DNA from: Sphingomonas lacusdianchii | GTDB lineage: Bacteria > Pseudomonadota > Alphaproteobacteria > Sphingomonadales > Sphingomonadaceae | NCBI RefSeq assembly: GCF_022664395.1 | Contig: NZ_JAKRET010000006.1 | Location: 1-64,000 of the forward strand | DNA: 64,000 bases | Direction of reading: 5' to 3' | In this document: one piece after another, positions 54,287 through 63,984 of the stretch | How the letters are laid out: the number at the start of each line of letters is the position of its first letter | Numbering within the stretch: the stretch's first letter is position 1 | Position numbers and translations under genes: made by a program | The notes under the pieces: model-generated | What the model saw: the letters and a program-made list of their open reading frames with translations, nothing else | Database searches by the model: none | Told to the model about the DNA's origin: nothing

Positions 54287-55831
54287 ATGATTTTCGGCCG
54301 TATCAAGCCACTGGACGCGATTCTCGCGACCGCTGAAAAGAAATCGCTAACCCGCACCCTTGGTGCGTTTCAGCTGACCATGCTCGGCGTCGGTGCCATT
54401 ATCGGCACCGGCATCTTCGTGCTGACGTCCGAAGCCGCGCAAAAGGCGGGACCGGGCATGATGGTCTCGTTCATCATCGCCGCAGTCGTCTGCGCGGTCG
54501 CGGCGCTGTGCTATTCCGAATTCGCATCGATGGTCCCGGTGTCGGGATCGGCCTATACCTACACCTATGCGGTGCTCGGCGAACTGCTGGCATGGATGGT
54601 CGGCTGGGCGCTGGTCCTCGAATATGCCGTCGCCGCATCGGCGGTGTCGGTCGGCTGGTCCGGCTATTTCGTCGGGCAGTTGCAGGGATGGTTCGGCATA
54701 ACGCTGCCGACTGCGCTGATTACCGGGCCGTACGTGCCCGGCGGCTTCATCAACCTGCCCGCCGTTGCCATCGCGCTGCTCATCACCGGGCTGTTGATGC
54801 TCGGCACCAGCGAGAGCGCGAAGGTCAATGCGGTGCTTGTCGCGATCAAGGTGACGGCACTGACCGCGTTCATCATCCTTGCGCTGCCGGTCATGCGGAT
54901 GGAGAATTTCGAACCCTTCGCCCCCAATGGCTGGGTCGGCAGCGAAGGGCAGGGCATTGTCGGTGCAGCGGCGTCAATCTTCTTCGCCTATGTCGGCTTC
55001 GACGCGGTTTCGACCGCAGCGGAGGAGACCAAGAACCCGCAACGCAACGTACCGCTGGGCCTTATCGGCAGCCTCGGCATCTGCACCCTGTTCTACATGC
55101 TGGTAGCGGCGGGCGCGATCGGTTCGCCGCTCGGGTCGCAGCCGGTGACATCGGCGCTTGGCGAATGGCTGGCCCCCGGTTCGACGGCACTCGGCGCACG
55201 CTGCACCGAACTGGCCGGCATGGGCAGCGAACCACTGGCCTGTTCGAAGGAAGCGTTGGCGCACGTCCTGCGCGAGATCGGCTATCTGAACATCGGCAAC
55301 CTGATCGGCCTCGCTGCCTTCCTCGCGCTGCCGTCGGTCATCCTCGTGATGCTGTTCGGCCAGACCCGCATCTTCTTCACCATGTCGCGTGACGGCCTGC
55401 TGCCCGAGAAGCTGTCGGCGATCCACCCCAAGTGGAAGACGCCGCACGTCATCACCGCGATCACCGGTATCGGCGTGACCTTCGCTGCGGCGTTCCTGCC
55501 AGTGGGCAAGCTGGCCGACATTGCCAATGCGGGCACGTTGTTCGCCTTCTTCATGGTCGCGGTCGGCGTGCTGGTGCTGCGCAAGCGCGATCCGCATCGC
55601 CATCGCCCGTTCCGCACCCCCGCCGTTTGGCTGGTCGCACCAGCGACGATGATCGGGTGCGTCGGCCTGTTCCTGGCACTGCCGCCAGACGCCAAGCTGG
55701 TGCTGCCGGTATGGGGCGCGATCGGTCTAATCATCTATTTCGTCTATGGCTATCGCCGCAGCCATCTGGGTCGCGGGATCGTCGAGGTCGCGGAAATGGA
55801 CGATCATCGCAGCACGCCCGGTTCGCACTGA
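54287..55831 (+). CDS. amino-acid permease, APC superfamily, CAT-like (514 aa)
   Basis: Inner-membrane transporter with about 13 hydrophobic segments. The unwound TM1 signature GAIIGTGIFVLTSEAA is clear, and TM6 reads IVGAASIFFAYVGFDAVSTAAEE. The length, the C-terminal helices and a loop with paired cysteines (ARCTELAGMG, LACSKEAL) resemble cationic or general amino-acid permeases of the CAT/YfnA type. Substrate not assigned. The 107-base gap upstream shows two TTGCACG copies (54190, 54206) that could be promoter sequence. Confidence 0.9.
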   Translation: MIFGRIKPLDAILATAEKKSLTRTLGAFQLTMLGVGAIIGTGIFVLTSEAAQKAGPGMMVSFIIAAVVCAVAALCYSEFASMVPVSGSAYTYTYAVLGELLAWMVGWALVLEYAVAASAVSVGWSGYFVGQLQGWFGITLPTALITGPYVPGGFINLPAVAIALLITGLLMLGTSESAKVNAVLVAIKVTALTAFIILALPVMRMENFEPFAPNGWVGSEGQGIVGAAASIFFAYVGFDAVSTAAEETKNPQRNVPLGLIGSLGICTLFYMLVAAGAIGSPLGSQPVTSALGEWLAPGSTALGARCTELAGMGSEPLACSKEALAHVLREIGYLNIGNLIGLAAFLALPSVILVMLFGQTRIFFTMSRDGLLPEKLSAIHPKWKTPHVITAITGIGVTFAAAFLPVGKLADIANAGTLFAFFMVAVGVLVLRKRDPHRHRPFRTPAVWLVAPATMIGCVGLFLALPPDAKLVLPVWGAIGLIIYFVYGYRRSHLGRGIVEVAEMDDHRSTPGSH

Positions 55832-55849
55832 TCGAACCGGATGCAAACA

Positions 55850-55888
55850 AAGAGGGGGGAGGCCGAACCAGTCGGCCTCCCCCCTTTT
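55850..55888. terminator. bidirectional terminator
   Basis: Thirteen-bp perfect stem GGGGGGAGGCCGA / TCGGCCTCCCCCC with a 5-base loop, TTTT on the plus-strand side and AAAC/AAAG upstream, which reads as a U-run on the other strand. It lies between the convergent permease and sugar-kinase genes. Confidence 0.92.
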
Positions 55889-55911
55889 CATTGTGTAGGG
55901 GTTCGCGGCGT

Positions 55912-56910
55912 TCAGCCGAGCTTTTCGACCATCAGCTTGGTCAGGTCGACTTCGGGCCGCGCGCCATAGTGCGAGATGATCTCGGCCGCACACAGCGCGC
56001 CGAGCTTCAGCGAGCGTTCGATGTCATAGCCATGCGACTGGCCGTGCAGAAAGCCGGCGGCGAACAGGTCGCCCGCGCCGGTCGTGTCGACGACACGTTC
56101 GATCGGCTGGGCGGGAACGCTGGTGCGCTGACCCCCGGTCACCGCGATCGCACCATGTTCGCCGCGGGTCACGACCAACACCGGCACCTGCGCGCTGACC
56201 TGATCGACCGCCGCGTCAAAATCCTCCTGCATAGCCAGCGCCAGCAACTCGCTCTCGTTGGCGAAGAGGATGTCCACCTGCCCCTCGGCGATCAGCGCGC
56301 GGAAGTCGTCGCCGTGGCGCGAAATGCAGAAGGTGTCCGACAGGGTGAAGGCGACCTTGCGCCCCGCATCGCGGGCGATGCGGATGCCGGCACGCATCGC
56401 GGCGCGCGGCTCCTCCGGATCCCACAAATAGCCTTCGAGATACAGGATCGCGCCGCTGGCGATCAGTTCGGCGTCGAGCGCGGCTTCGGGCAGGAATTGC
56501 GACGCGCCGAGAAAGGTGTTCATCGTCCGCTGCCCATCGGGCGTGACGAAGATCAGGCAGCGCGCGGTGGTCGGCTCGCCGGCGCGTGCCGCCGTGTCGA
56601 AGCGGACGCCCGCCGCGCGGATGTCGTGCGCGAACACCGCGCCCAGCTGATCATCGGCGACCTGCCCGATAAAGCCGGTCTTGCCGCCCAGCGCCGCGAT
56701 GCCCGCGACGGTGTTCGCCGCCGACCCGCCCGACACTTCGCGGCCCGGACCCATTTTCGCATAGAGCGCATCGGCATCGGCGGGAGAAAAGACGAGCTGC
56801 ATCGACCCCTTGGTCATGCCCTGGCTGGCCAGGAAGGCGTCGTCGGACTGCGCGAGAATATCGACGATGGCGTTGCCGATCGCGACGACGTCGAGCGTGG
56901 GTTGGGTCAA
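55912..56910 (-). CDS. PfkB-family sugar kinase, adenosine-kinase-like (332 aa)
   Basis: Ribokinase-fold kinase. The N-terminal signature is LDVVAIGNAIVDILAQ, the di-glycine hinge and substrate loop are in REVSGGSAANTVAGIAALGG, and the anion hole with catalytic Asp is DTTGAGDLFAAGFL near residue 275. Overall closest in look to bacterial adenosine kinases. The start is a TTG at 56910, chosen because CGGAGACC is well placed seven bases before it and no ATG fits. Confidence 0.87.
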   Translation of the reverse strand: MTQPTLDVVAIGNAIVDILAQSDDAFLASQGMTKGSMQLVFSPADADALYAKMGPGREVSGGSAANTVAGIAALGGKTGFIGQVADDQLGAVFAHDIRAAGVRFDTAARAGEPTTARCLIFVTPDGQRTMNTFLGASQFLPEAALDAELIASGAILYLEGYLWDPEEPRAAMRAGIRIARDAGRKVAFTLSDTFCISRHGDDFRALIAEGQVDILFANESELLALAMQEDFDAAVDQVSAQVPVLVVTRGEHGAIAVTGGQRTSVPAQPIERVVDTTGAGDLFAAGFLHGQSHGYDIERSLKLGALCAAEIISHYGARPEVDLTKLMVEKLG

Positions 56911-57035
56911 ATAAGGTCTCCGAACAAGCGATCCGCCGCCAGCATAGGCGCGGACGTTGCCAGCGGCGTTAGCCAGCGGCGCGGGGGCAGGCAAGGCGTT
57001 GACGGCGGGCGGCGCGCCCCGCATCGTCCCGGACG

Positions 57036-57734
57036 ATGATCGAGAGCTTTCTTCTGTCCGTAGGCCAACTCGGCGACCGCGCGTTCCTGCGCGTGCTGGC
57101 CAAGTCGCTGACGCTGACCCTTGTGCTCCTCGCCGCATTGGCGGCGGTGCTGGCATGGGCAGCGCACTGGCTGACCGCCGACTTCCTGCTGCTGGGCGAC
57201 GATGCCGGTACGCTGGCGGCGGTGGCGGCGGCGATCGCCGCGATCGGAATCGCGTGGCTGTTGTTCCGCATCGTGGCGATCGCGGTCATCGGCCTGTTCG
57301 CCGACGAAGTGGTCGAAGCGGTCGAGGCGAAACATTATCCCGCCGCCCTCGCCACCGCACGGCCGGTACCGCTCGGCCGGTCGTTGCGCATGAGCGCGAC
57401 GTCGGCGCTGCGCGCGCTGGCGGTCAATCTGTTCTTCCTGCCGCTCTATCTCGTGCTGCTGGCGACCGGGATTGGGACGGCGGCGGTGTTCTTCGTCGTC
57501 AATGGCTGGCTATTGGGTCGCGACCTGTTCGACATGGTCGCCGCCCGGCACCTGCCGCCATCCGCGATGCGCGCCGAACGGTCCGCCACGGGCGGGCGGC
57601 GCTTCGTGCTGGGGCTGGCCGGAACCGGATTGCTGCTTGTGCCGTTTGTGAATTTCGTTGCGCCCCTGATCGGCGCGGCGATGGCGACGCATCGGTTTCA
57701 CCGGCGGCGCCCAAGGGGGGACGGACATGCGTAG
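57036..57734 (+). CDS. EI24/CysZ-like membrane protein (232 aa)
   Basis: Four to six hydrophobic helices with the EI24 domain layout (FLLSVGQLGDRAFLRVLAKSL, ALRALAVNLFFLPLYLVLLATG, VVNGWLLGRDLFDMVAARHL). CysZ members carry sulphate, but this branch is less clear and substrate is unassigned. Divergent from the sugar kinase. Its end overlaps the next lipoprotein gene by eight bases. Confidence 0.85.
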   Translation: MIESFLLSVGQLGDRAFLRVLAKSLTLTLVLLAALAAVLAWAAHWLTADFLLLGDDAGTLAAVAAAIAAIGIAWLLFRIVAIAVIGLFADEVVEAVEAKHYPAALATARPVPLGRSLRMSATSALRALAVNLFFLPLYLVLLATGIGTAAVFFVVNGWLLGRDLFDMVAARHLPPSAMRAERSATGGRRFVLGLAGTGLLLVPFVNFVAPLIGAAMATHRFHRRRPRGDGHA

Positions 57735-58107
57735 CGGTTTCATCGCGGTCGCCGCAGGGCTGACCCTGTCGGCCTGTGCCGGGTCGACCGCGCCGGTCGT
57801 CCGCCAGAACGCCCTGCCCGTCCCGCCCAGACCGACCTATGGCACCGTCGGCCTCGAACGCGTGCTAGGGCAGAACGCCAATGCGCTGACCGGCCTGTTC
57901 GGCCAGCCGCAGCTCGACCTGACCGAAGGGGCAGGCCGCAAGCTGCAATTCGGATCGAACATCTGCGTGCTCGACGCCTATCTCTACCCGCCGCAGGACG
58001 GGGGCGTGCCGGTGGTCCGCCATATCGATTCGCGCCAGCGCAACGGCGCGCCGATCGACCGGGCGAGCTGCGTCGCCGCGCTGACCCGTCGCGAGGGCGG
58101 CCGCTGA
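57727..58107 (+). CDS. predicted lipoprotein, hypothetical (126 aa)
   Basis: Lipobox LSAC at Cys17, then a Pro/Gly linker and a compact domain (VGLERVLGQNANALTGLFGQPQLDLTEGAGRKLQF) with two cysteines (ICVLDA, SCVAAL) that could form a disulphide. The pattern suggests a small SmpA/BamE-like fold, but that is only an impression. Overlaps the EI24 gene by eight bases, so probably cotranscribed. Confidence 0.75.
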   Translation: MRSGFIAVAAGLTLSACAGSTAPVVRQNALPVPPRPTYGTVGLERVLGQNANALTGLFGQPQLDLTEGAGRKLQFGSNICVLDAYLYPPQDGGVPVVRHIDSRQRNGAPIDRASCVAALTRREGGR

Positions 58108-58170
58108 CCATCCTGCCAACCTTTCCCGCGCCGGCGCCCGCCGGCGCTCGCCCCCTGCCGGAGTGACAAT

Positions 58171-58917
58171 ATGAAGCAACTCGTAGCCTTCGACCTCGAC
58201 GGAACCCTGGCCGAAAGCAAACAGCAACTGACCGAGGCGATGGGCGAAGCGCTGGCCGATCTGCTGGGCGTCGCGCATGTCGCGATCATCTCCGGCGGCG
58301 ACTGGCCGCAATTCGAAAAGCAGGTCGCCAGCCGCCTGCCCGAACGCGCCGACCTGTCGCGGCTGTGGATGATGCCGACCAGCGGGACCAAGCTCTACAC
58401 CCATGGCGATGGCCGCTGGAACACGGTCTATGCCGACCTGTTCGACGACGCGACCAAGGCGAAGATCCTCGCAGCGTTCGACGCGGCGCTAGAAGCGACC
58501 GGCTTCGTCCCCGAACAGACCTGGGGCGAGCGGATCGAGGATCGCGGCAGCCAGATCACCTTCTCGGCGCTCGGCCAGCAGGCGCCGATCGACGCCAAGG
58601 AACATTGGGACCCCAAGTTCGAGAAGCGCAAGATCATCCAGGCCGATCTGAAGCAGCGCCTGCCCGAGCTGTCGATCAACATGGGCGGCGCGACGTCGAT
58701 CGACATCACCAAGGAAGGCGTCGACAAGGCGACCGGCCTTGCCAAGCTGGCCGATATCAGCGGCATCGCCACCGACGACATGCTGTTCATCGGCGACGCG
58801 ATCTTCCCCGGCGGCAATGATTATGCGCCGAAGGCGGCGGGCATGGACACGGTCAAGATCCGCGACCCGCAGGAAACGCTGGCGGTGATCGAGGCGATCG
58901 TCGCCTGTCAGAAGTAA
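58171..58917 (+). CDS. HAD-IIB hydrolase, eukaryotic-phosphomannomutase-like (248 aa)
   Basis: HAD fold: motif I FDLDGTLAESK, motif II region AIISGGDWPQFE, a type IIB cap, and motif IV FIGDAIFPGGNDY. The stretch NMGGATSIDITKEGVDKATGL matches the substrate end of eukaryotic-type phosphomannomutases, so it may act on hexose phosphates; a pure phosphatase role is equally possible. ATG at 58171 with GGAG nearby. Confidence 0.85.
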   Translation: MKQLVAFDLDGTLAESKQQLTEAMGEALADLLGVAHVAIISGGDWPQFEKQVASRLPERADLSRLWMMPTSGTKLYTHGDGRWNTVYADLFDDATKAKILAAFDAALEATGFVPEQTWGERIEDRGSQITFSALGQQAPIDAKEHWDPKFEKRKIIQADLKQRLPELSINMGGATSIDITKEGVDKATGLAKLADISGIATDDMLFIGDAIFPGGNDYAPKAAGMDTVKIRDPQETLAVIEAIVACQK

Positions 58918-58957
58918 CCGCGCTCCCCTGCCCCGCCGCGCGCGGGGCGGGGTTGGC

Positions 58958-59090
58958 GGCCCAAAGTTCACAAAGTTCACACTCGTGCAGCATTGCGCGG
59001 CGAGGCGCTTTCCCCCTGTCGACCGAGGTTTGAACGGACCTTTGAAAGAGCGCCGTCGACGATAGGATGAGCCGTTCGCTGTAGGAAAGC
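58958..59090 (+). repeat. paired-end repeat, family E, copy 2
   Basis: Begins GGCCCAAAGTTCACAAAGTT then CACACTCGTGCAG and ends TGTAGGAAAGC. End motifs and spacing match 47564-47700. The rest of the 197-base gap holds a GC hairpin (CCCCGC/GCGGGG, about 58931-58947) after the HAD gene. Confidence 0.6.
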
Positions 59091-59114
59091 TGCGTAGCGG
59101 GGGCGGCTGATCCG

Positions 59115-60119
59115 CTATTTCCCGGCGGGCGGGCGGTAGAAGCGGGAGAGCGCATATTCGTTGCGCCCGCGATTGGTCTTCACCGCCAGCCGCTGCATCG
59201 CATCGCGCAGGCCGATGGTCGATAGCAGCAACTGCGCAGCGACGATCCCGCCGCGTAGCGTCAGTTTCTCGGCGAGCGAGCGGCGGGCGAGGTGCCGGGC
59301 GATGCGGTCGTCGCCCTGCAGCCAGTGGACGACCGCGGCGCGGGCGAGACCGCCGGCGATCTTCTTCGAACGCGGCATGTAATAGGGCGCAAGCACGCCA
59401 TGCCGGTCGATGACGTCGGCCGATGCGTCGCGTGCCAAGGCGTCGACAAAGGCGTCATGGCCGATCGCCGAATAAAGTTCGTGTTCGGCAAACTTGGCCG
59501 CGGAGGCGTTGACGCCGTCGCGGAACAGGAAACGGCGGTACAATAGCCGGTCGACATAGCCGAAGTCGCCGATCCGGCTCATCCGCCGGAACAGGTCGGT
59601 GGCCTGTGCCACGCGGAAGAACGGGCGATAGCCGCCGGCGGCCAGATAGGCCGAGCGGCGGAACATCACTTCGCCGTGCGAGATGCCGAAGCCGGCGATC
59701 ATCGGCCCCTTGCGGATCGCCTCGGCCGGCCGAATGACATAGCCCTTGCCGCCCTCCTCGACATTCTCGATCGCGCAGCCGACCGCGACGACGTCCAGGT
59801 GGGCGAGCAGGAAGTCGCGTTGCGCGCGGAGTCGGCCGGGCAGGCTTTCGTCGCCTGCACCATGGACCGCGATGAAGTCGGTGTCGGCCGCCGCGCAGGC
59901 CGCCGCCATCGTCGCGGTGAAGCCCCGGTTCGGTTGGGCGACGACGGTCAGGTTCGGCGCCGACAGCGCGCGCAGTTCGGCGAGCGTGTCGTCGCGCGAT
60001 CCGTCGTCGATGGCGACGATCCGCACGTCCTCGCAATCCTGCGCGAGCAGCGATTCGATCGACGGGCGCACCCGGTGGGCGCGGTTGTGGAACACCGTGA
60101 TGACCGTGATGCTCGCCAT
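59115..60119 (-). CDS. family 2 glycosyltransferase (334 aa)
   Basis: GT-A fold transferase. It shows ITVITVFHNRAHRVRPSIESLL at the start, VRIVAIDDGSRDDTLAEL at residues 31-48, and DFIAVHGAGDESLPGRL where the metal motif sits (GAGDE rather than a plain DxD). The C-terminal third (FEHELYSAIGHDAF onwards) is less conserved. Acts on a cell-envelope or exopolysaccharide precursor by analogy. ATG at 60119 follows GGAGGG. No polysaccharide genes adjoin it. Confidence 0.87.
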   Translation of the reverse strand: MASITVITVFHNRAHRVRPSIESLLAQDCEDVRIVAIDDGSRDDTLAELRALSAPNLTVVAQPNRGFTATMAAACAAADTDFIAVHGAGDESLPGRLRAQRDFLLAHLDVVAVGCAIENVEEGGKGYVIRPAEAIRKGPMIAGFGISHGEVMFRRSAYLAAGGYRPFFRVAQATDLFRRMSRIGDFGYVDRLLYRRFLFRDGVNASAAKFAEHELYSAIGHDAFVDALARDASADVIDRHGVLAPYYMPRSKKIAGGLARAAVVHWLQGDDRIARHLARRSLAEKLTLRGGIVAAQLLLSTIGLRDAMQRLAVKTNRGRNEYALSRFYRPPAGK

Positions 60120-60142
60120 GGTCCGCCCCCTCCAAACGAAAC

Positions 60143-60172
60143 GGGCCGCGCCTCCGGTCGGAGACGCGGCCC
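60143..60172 (-). terminator. terminator of acnA
   Basis: Eight-bp outer stem GGGCCGCG / CGCGGCCC with an inner CTCC/GGAG pairing. On the minus strand it is followed by GTTTCGTTTGG. It lies 23 bases past the acnA stop. Confidence 0.75.
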
Positions 60173-60195
60173 GCCCTAGCCATCAAGCGGCGCGC

Positions 60196-62871
60196 TTATG
60201 CGGCCAGCTTGCGCAGCACATATTGCAGGATGCCGCCGTTCAGGAAATATTCCAGTTCGTTGACGGTATCGATGCGACACTTGGTCAGGAAGGTTTCGGT
60301 CGTGCCGTCGGCGCGGACCATGATGACCTCGACGTCCTGACGCGGGCGCAGGCCGGCAACGCCCTGGATCGTGAAGGTTTCGTCGCCGGTCAGGCCGAGC
60401 GTCTGGCGGGTCACGCCTTCGGCGAACTGCAGTGGCAGCACGCCCATGCCGACAAGGTTCGAACGGTGGATACGCTCGAAGCTTTCGGTGATGACCGCGC
60501 GGACGCCGAGCAGGTTGGTGCCCTTCGCCGCCCAGTCACGCGACGAGCCGGTGCCATATTCCTTGCCGGCGATGACGACCAGCGGCGTGCCGTCGGCCTT
60601 GTGGCGCATGGCGGCGTCATAGATCGGCATGACTTCGCCGTCGTAGCGGCTCATGCCGCCTTCGACGCCGGGGACCATTTCGTTCTTGATGCGGATGTTG
60701 GCGAAGGTGCCACGCATCATGACATCGTGATTGCCGCGGCGGGCGCCGTAGCTGTTGAAGTCGCGGCGGCTAACCTGATGTTCTTGCAGGAAAGTTCCGG
60801 CCGGGCTGTCCGCCTTGATCGAACCGGCCGGCGAAATGTGGTCGGTGGTGATCGAGTCGCCGAGGATCGCCAGCGGCTTCGCCTCGATAATGTCCGCAGT
60901 CGGGTTCGGCGTCATCGTAAGCCCTTCGAAATAGGGCGGATTAGCGATGTAGGTGCTCGACGTCGGCCAGTTGTAGGTATCCGACCCCTCGACCGAGATG
61001 CCGGCCCAATGCTTGTCGCCGGCATAGACGTTGCCATAGCGCGAACGGAACATGCCGTCGTCGATGTTGGCGGCCATGAGGTCGGCGACCTCCTCGTTCG
61101 ACGGCCAGATGTCCTTGAGATACACGTCCTGCCCGTCCGAGCCCTGCCCGATCGGGGTCGACACCATATCCTCGGTCACGGTGCCCTTCAGCGCATAGGC
61201 GACGACGAGCGGCGGCGAGGCGAGGAAGTTGGCGCGGACGTCGGCCGACACGCGGCCTTCGAAGTTGCGGTTGCCCGACAGGACCGAGGCGGCGACGATG
61301 TCGTTGCCGTTGATCGCCGCCGAAATCGGTGCCGCCAGCGGACCCGAATTGCCGATGCAGGTGGTGCAGCCATAGCCGACGAGGTTGAAGCCGACCGCGT
61401 CGAGATCCTGGGTCAGACCCGCCTTGTCGAGATAGTCGGTGACGACCTGCGAACCGGGCGCCAGCGAGGTCTTGACCCACGGCTTGGGCTTGAGGCCCAG
61501 CTTGTTCGCCTTGCGCGCGACGAGGCCGGCGGCGACCAGCACCGACGGGTTCGACGTGTTGGTGCAGCTGGTGATCGCGGCGATGACGACGTCGCCGTCG
61601 CCGATGTCGTGATTTTCACCTTCGACCGCGACGCGCTTCGGCGCGTCCTTCTTGTAGACCTTGGTCAGGTCGCCGTTGAACACGTCGTCGACGTTCGGCA
61701 GTTCGACGCGGTCCTGCGGACGCTTCGGCCCGGCGAGCGACGGCACGACGGTCGACATGTCGAGTTCGAGCGTGTCGGTGAAGATCGGGTCGACGGCATT
61801 CTCGTCGCGCCAGAAGCCATTGGCCTTGGCATAGGCTTCGGTCAGCGCGATCACTTCGGCCGGACGCGCGGTCAGGCGCATATAGTCGATCGTCTTGTCG
61901 TCGATCGGGAAGAAACCGCAGGTCGCGCCATATTCGGGCGCCATGTTGGCGATCGTCGCGCGATCGGCGAGCGTCATCGACGACAGGCCCGGACCGTAAA
62001 ATTCGACGAAGCGGCCGACCACGCCCTTCGCGCGCAGCATCTGCGTGACGGTGAGCACGAGGTCGGTGGCGGTGATGCCTTCCTGCAGCTTGCCGGTCAG
62101 CTTGAATCCGACGACTTCGGGGATGAGCATCGACACCGGCTGACCCAGCATCGCCGCTTCCGCCTCGATGCCGCCCACGCCCCAGCCGAGAACGCCGAGG
62201 CCGTTGACCATCGTCGTGTGGCTGTCGGTACCGACCAGCGTGTCGGGATAGGCGATCGTGCCCGAACCGTCGGTCGATTCCGACGACCACACCGCCTGCG
62301 CGACATATTCGAGGTTCACCTGGTGGCAGATGCCGGTGCCAGGGGGAACGACCGAGAAATTGTCGAGCGCCTTCGAACCCCATTTCAGGAATTCATAGCG
62401 TTCGATGTTGCGCTGATATTCCAGCTCGACATTCTCTTCGGCAGCGGTCGGCGTGCCGAATTCGTCGACCATGACCGAGTGGTCGATGACGAGGTGGACG
62501 GGAACCTGCGGGTTGATCTTGCCCGCGTCGCCGCCGAGCTTGGTGATCGCATCGCGCATCGCCGCCAGATCGACGACGCAGGGAACGCCGGTGAAGTCCT
62601 GCATCAGCACACGTGCCGGGCGATACTGGATCTCGCGGTCCGAGCGGGCATCCTTCTGCCAGTCGACGATCGCCTGCGCATCCTCGGGCGTAACGGTCAC
62701 GCCGTCCTCGAAGCGGAGCATGTTCTCGAGCAGCACCTTCATCGAGAAGGGCAGCCGCGACACGTCGCCGAGCTTTGCCGACGCCTTTGCCAGCGAATAG
62801 TAAGAATAGGTCTTGCCGCCGACATCGAGCGTGTCGCGGGTGCCGAGCGTGTCCTGGCCGATAGCGGTCAT
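60196..62871 (-). CDS. acnA: aconitate hydratase A (891 aa)
   Basis: TCA-cycle isomerisation of citrate and isocitrate. Cluster cysteines are in [17 protein letters not shown] and [15 protein letters not shown]. Other family motifs are [15 protein letters not shown], the VDEFGT region, [21 protein letters not shown], and the C-terminal [16 protein letters not shown] swivel loop. Length is standard for AcnA. ATG at 62871 has AGGATCC upstream. Single-gene unit with its own terminator. Confidence 0.97.
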   Translation of the reverse strand: MTAIGQDTLGTRDTLDVGGKTYSYYSLAKASAKLGDVSRLPFSMKVLLENMLRFEDGVTVTPEDAQAIVDWQKDARSDREIQYRPARVLMQDFTGVPCVVDLAAMRDAITKLGGDAGKINPQVPVHLVIDHSVMVDEFGTPTAAEENVELEYQRNIERYEFLKWGSKALDNFSVVPPGTGICHQVNLEYVAQAVWSSESTDGSGTIAYPDTLVGTDSHTTMVNGLGVLGWGVGGIEAEAAMLGQPVSMLIPEVVGFKLTGKLQEGITATDLVLTVTQMLRAKGVVGRFVEFYGPGLSSMTLADRATIANMAPEYGATCGFFPIDDKTIDYMRLTARPAEVIALTEAYAKANGFWRDENAVDPIFTDTLELDMSTVVPSLAGPKRPQDRVELPNVDDVFNGDLTKVYKKDAPKRVAVEGENHDIGDGDVVIAAITSCTNTSNPSVLVAAGLVARKANKLGLKPKPWVKTSLAPGSQVVTDYLDKAGLTQDLDAVGFNLVGYGCTTCIGNSGPLAAPISAAINGNDIVAASVLSGNRNFEGRVSADVRANFLASPPLVVAYALKGTVTEDMVSTPIGQGSDGQDVYLKDIWPSNEEVADLMAANIDDGMFRSRYGNVYAGDKHWAGISVEGSDTYNWPTSSTYIANPPYFEGLTMTPNPTADIIEAKPLAILGDSITTDHISPAGSIKADSPAGTFLQEHQVSRRDFNSYGARRGNHDVMMRGTFANIRIKNEMVPGVEGGMSRYDGEVMPIYDAAMRHKADGTPLVVIAGKEYGTGSSRDWAAKGTNLLGVRAVITESFERIHRSNLVGMGVLPLQFAEGVTRQTLGLTGDETFTIQGVAGLRPRQDVEVIMVRADGTTETFLTKCRIDTVNELEYFLNGGILQYVLRKLAA

Positions 62872-63134
62872 GCGGATCCTTCCCAGTTGGTCGCGGGCGG
62901 GATCGATCGGCCGGGGGCCGTCGACGTGCATGCCGCCGCGGGAGGTTATCGAGCTGTACCGGTGCGCCTTAGCAACCGTATAAAGCCGGGGGAAGTGGGT
63001 GAATCCGGTTCCGGGCCGGACGATCGCCGACTTTTAGTGCAACATAAATGCTTTCGCTTTGCAATAGCGATAATACCCGTTTTTGTCGGGGTAGAGCGGG
63101 GTTTGCGATCGCAAGCGGCCATCCTAACGCGCAG
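62872..63134. promoter_or_regulatory. acnA upstream region
   Basis: Contains a comparatively AT-rich stretch (about 63033-63090, with AACATAAATGC and GCGATAATACCCG) likely to include a promoter, and a 12-bp perfect palindrome TTGCGATCGCAA at 63103-63114. No known operator is recognised. Confidence 0.35.
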
Positions 63135-63302
63135 GCGAGCCCCCTGCGCAGGTCCCGATCATCAGCCTCATTGCGTACCCCCGCGCAGGCGGGGGTCCAG
63201 GACCTCAAACGCAAGCCCTTGTTTTGCGTGGCTCTGGACCCCCGCCTACGCGGGGGTACGGCAAATGTACTCTGACGCAGGGGACTTTTGCAAAGGTCTC
63301 GC
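63135..63302. repeat. nested palindromic element, family B, copy 3 (168 bp)
   Basis: Right end GACTTTTGCAAAGGTCTCGC matches the family B terminus; the left end GCGAGCCCCCTGCGCAGGTC is a degenerate partner. The interior hairpin is CCCCCGCGCAGGCGGGGG and CCCCCGCCTACGCGGGGG with GGTCCAG/CTGGACC, so arms follow the family plan but with a different inner sequence. Confidence 0.75.
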
Positions 63303-63387
63303 GCGGGAAGGACGTTGCCAGTGGTTTCCGCTTTCCTACAAGCTGCATGTTCCCGTAACGTTCCATCATCATCAGGGAGGTCGGGGG

Positions 63388-63984
63388 ATGACGGCATATC
63401 GGGTACGGCATGACGGGTGGACGCCACAGCGGCAGCGGGCGTTCCTGCGGGCGTTGAGCGAGACAGGGTCGGTGCGCGATGCTTGTGCGCGGGCGCAGAT
63501 TTCGACGACGTCCGCCTATCGGATGCGCGACCGGTCGGTGGCGTTCGATCGGGCGTGGCGGCGCGCGCTGGCCAAGGTCGCGCCGACGATCGAACAGGCG
63601 GCATATGAACGCGCCGTGCTGGGGTGGGAGGAGCCGGTGTGGCATGGCGGCAAGGTCGTCGGGCATCGGCGGCGCTATTCGGACAGCCTGTTGCGGTTAC
63701 TGGTGACGCGCGGCATCGGCGATGGGCGGCGGGACGACGGGGAGCCGGTTATCGCGCATATGGCGACACAGGCGGAAACCGACGCCATGTTGATTGCCAA
63801 CATCAAGGCAGCGAGACGTCGGATGGAGGCCGAAGCCGTACGGAAAGCCTTGCCTGCGCCCGCCCCTGCCGCCACCAGCGGCGCGGAACAGCAGGGGAAT
63901 GGCGATGCAGGTGACGCGGATCGGGGGGCGGCGGGTCGCGTTCGTCATGGCGACGGACCACGAATATGGACCCTGTCTGGCTGA
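63388..63984 (+). CDS. helix-turn-helix protein, terminase-small-subunit-like (198 aa)
   Basis: N-terminal DNA-binding-type segment (WTPQRQRAFLRALSETGSVRDACARAQISTTSAYRMRDRS, residues 11-50, split for reading only), then AFDRAWRRALAKVAPTIEQAAYERAVLGWEEPVWHGGKVVG and a C-terminal Ala/Pro/Gly-rich tail. This order resembles phage small-terminase or homeodomain-like HTH proteins seen as single genes in sphingomonads. A phage origin is inference. AGGGAGG precedes the ATG at 63388. Its last 80 bases overlap the next gene in another frame. Confidence 0.7.
   Translation: MTAYRVRHDGWTPQRQRAFLRALSETGSVRDACARAQISTTSAYRMRDRSVAFDRAWRRALAKVAPTIEQAAYERAVLGWEEPVWHGGKVVGHRRRYSDSLLRLLVTRGIGDGRRDDGEPVIAHMATQAETDAMLIANIKAARRRMEAEAVRKALPAPAPAATSGAEQQGNGDAGDADRGAAGRVRHGDGPRIWTLSG

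Noticed and set aside
63103..63114. TTGCGATCGCAA as an operator of acnA
   Set aside because: It contains GCGATCGC, a common short palindrome in GC-rich genomes, lies about 230 bases from the start codon, and no second copy supports it.
59746..63984. A 1,412-codon open frame on the plus strand spanning the glycosyltransferase and aconitase genes
   Set aside because: It is antisense to two clearly conserved genes and its translation is the His/Arg/Asp-rich text typical of mirror frames in GC-rich DNA.
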